30,383 nucleotides of DNA. Source: a virus. Below are positions 30,264-30,383 of the stretch, one piece after another. The stretch covers positions 1-30,383 of the IMG/VR virus record IMGVR_UViG_3300050014_000236; one strand, given 5' to 3'. Under the pieces are notes generated by a model, which was not told where the DNA came from, made no database searches, and saw only the letters and a list, made by a program, of their open reading frames with translations. Position 1 is the stretch's first letter; each line of letters starts with the position of its first letter. Both the position numbers and the translations under genes were made by a program.

Positions 30264-30383
30264 TCAGCGGGCTCCAGCGGTCTTCCAGGGAGACACGGCG
30301 ATCGCTGCGAGGACTGCGAATACGGCGTAGATTGCGGCAGCGGCGCCATCGGGGATGCTGGTTGGGTATGGGACGATCTTATC
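30264..30383 (-). CDS. Partial small protein with a membrane-like segment, 3' end only
   Basis: The frame enters from the right edge and ends with TGA at 30264-30266, giving 39 codons. The visible end contains AAAAIYAVFAVLAAIAVSPW, which could be a single transmembrane helix, then WKTAGAR. It lies 29 nt ahead of the 49-aa gene and may share its transcript. A holin or other small membrane protein is possible but cannot be judged from this part. Confidence 0.5.
   Translation of the reverse strand, partial: DKIVPYPTSIPDGAAAAIYAVFAVLAAIAVSPWKTAGAR

Noticed and set aside
1-30383. tRNA genes, rRNA genes and CRISPR arrays
   Set aside because: No cloverleaf-like segment, rRNA signature or regularly spaced repeat-spacer series was seen, although a tRNA search by eye is not exhaustive.

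Overview
The window is part of the genome of a short-tailed, P22-like bacteriophage or prophage. The high GC content, small basic and proline-rich ORFs and MarR-like regulator would suit an alphaproteobacterial or similar high-GC host, but the host is an inference and no host gene is visible. No tRNA, rRNA or CRISPR array was seen. Nearly all genes are on the minus strand and tightly packed, many with ATGA, GTGA or TAATG stop/start overlaps, so transcription runs from the right-hand end to the left.

Right end (28872-30383): small terminase subunit, a structured non-coding region with tandem hairpins and inverted repeats, a small plus-strand HTH-like ORF with a terminator, a 49-aa Rmf/CrpP-like microprotein and the C-terminal end of another gene cut by the window edge. 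Next (26723-28318) come a small serine recombinase of atypical composition and two or three translationally coupled unknown genes. A plus-strand island (25185-26653) interrupts the minus operon with a promoter, a winged-helix regulator, a basic HTH-like protein, a small unknown gene and an intrinsic terminator.

Head module (11671-24984, minus): a run of small accessory proteins, large terminase, two small proteins, a portal protein interrupted by a full-length LAGLIDADG intein (18262-19320), two head-associated proteins, a GroES-like co-chaperonin, scaffold, two conserved phage proteins and a Mu gpT-like major capsid protein. A truncated HNH endonuclease gene lies antisense beside terL.

Tail module (1-11634, minus): a 38-aa lysine-rich microprotein, virion proteins, a pectate-lyase-like tail spike, a 157-aa protein that appears to start at ACG, then a reorganised tail-hub set. 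The P22 gp4-like tail accessory gene is an in-frame tandem duplication. The gp10-like protein looks split: its N-terminal part is one gene (2012-3232), while a segment resembling its missing C-terminal part sits at the end of an Fn3-containing protein two genes upstream (5203-6606). A collagen-like tail fibre gene runs off the left edge.

The most notable observations are the intein at the conserved PWPxA/SNV portal motif, the duplicated gp4 together with the split gp10, one beta-module found in four places in three neighbouring tail proteins, and the ACG start. Family assignments are from pattern recognition alone, without database searches.
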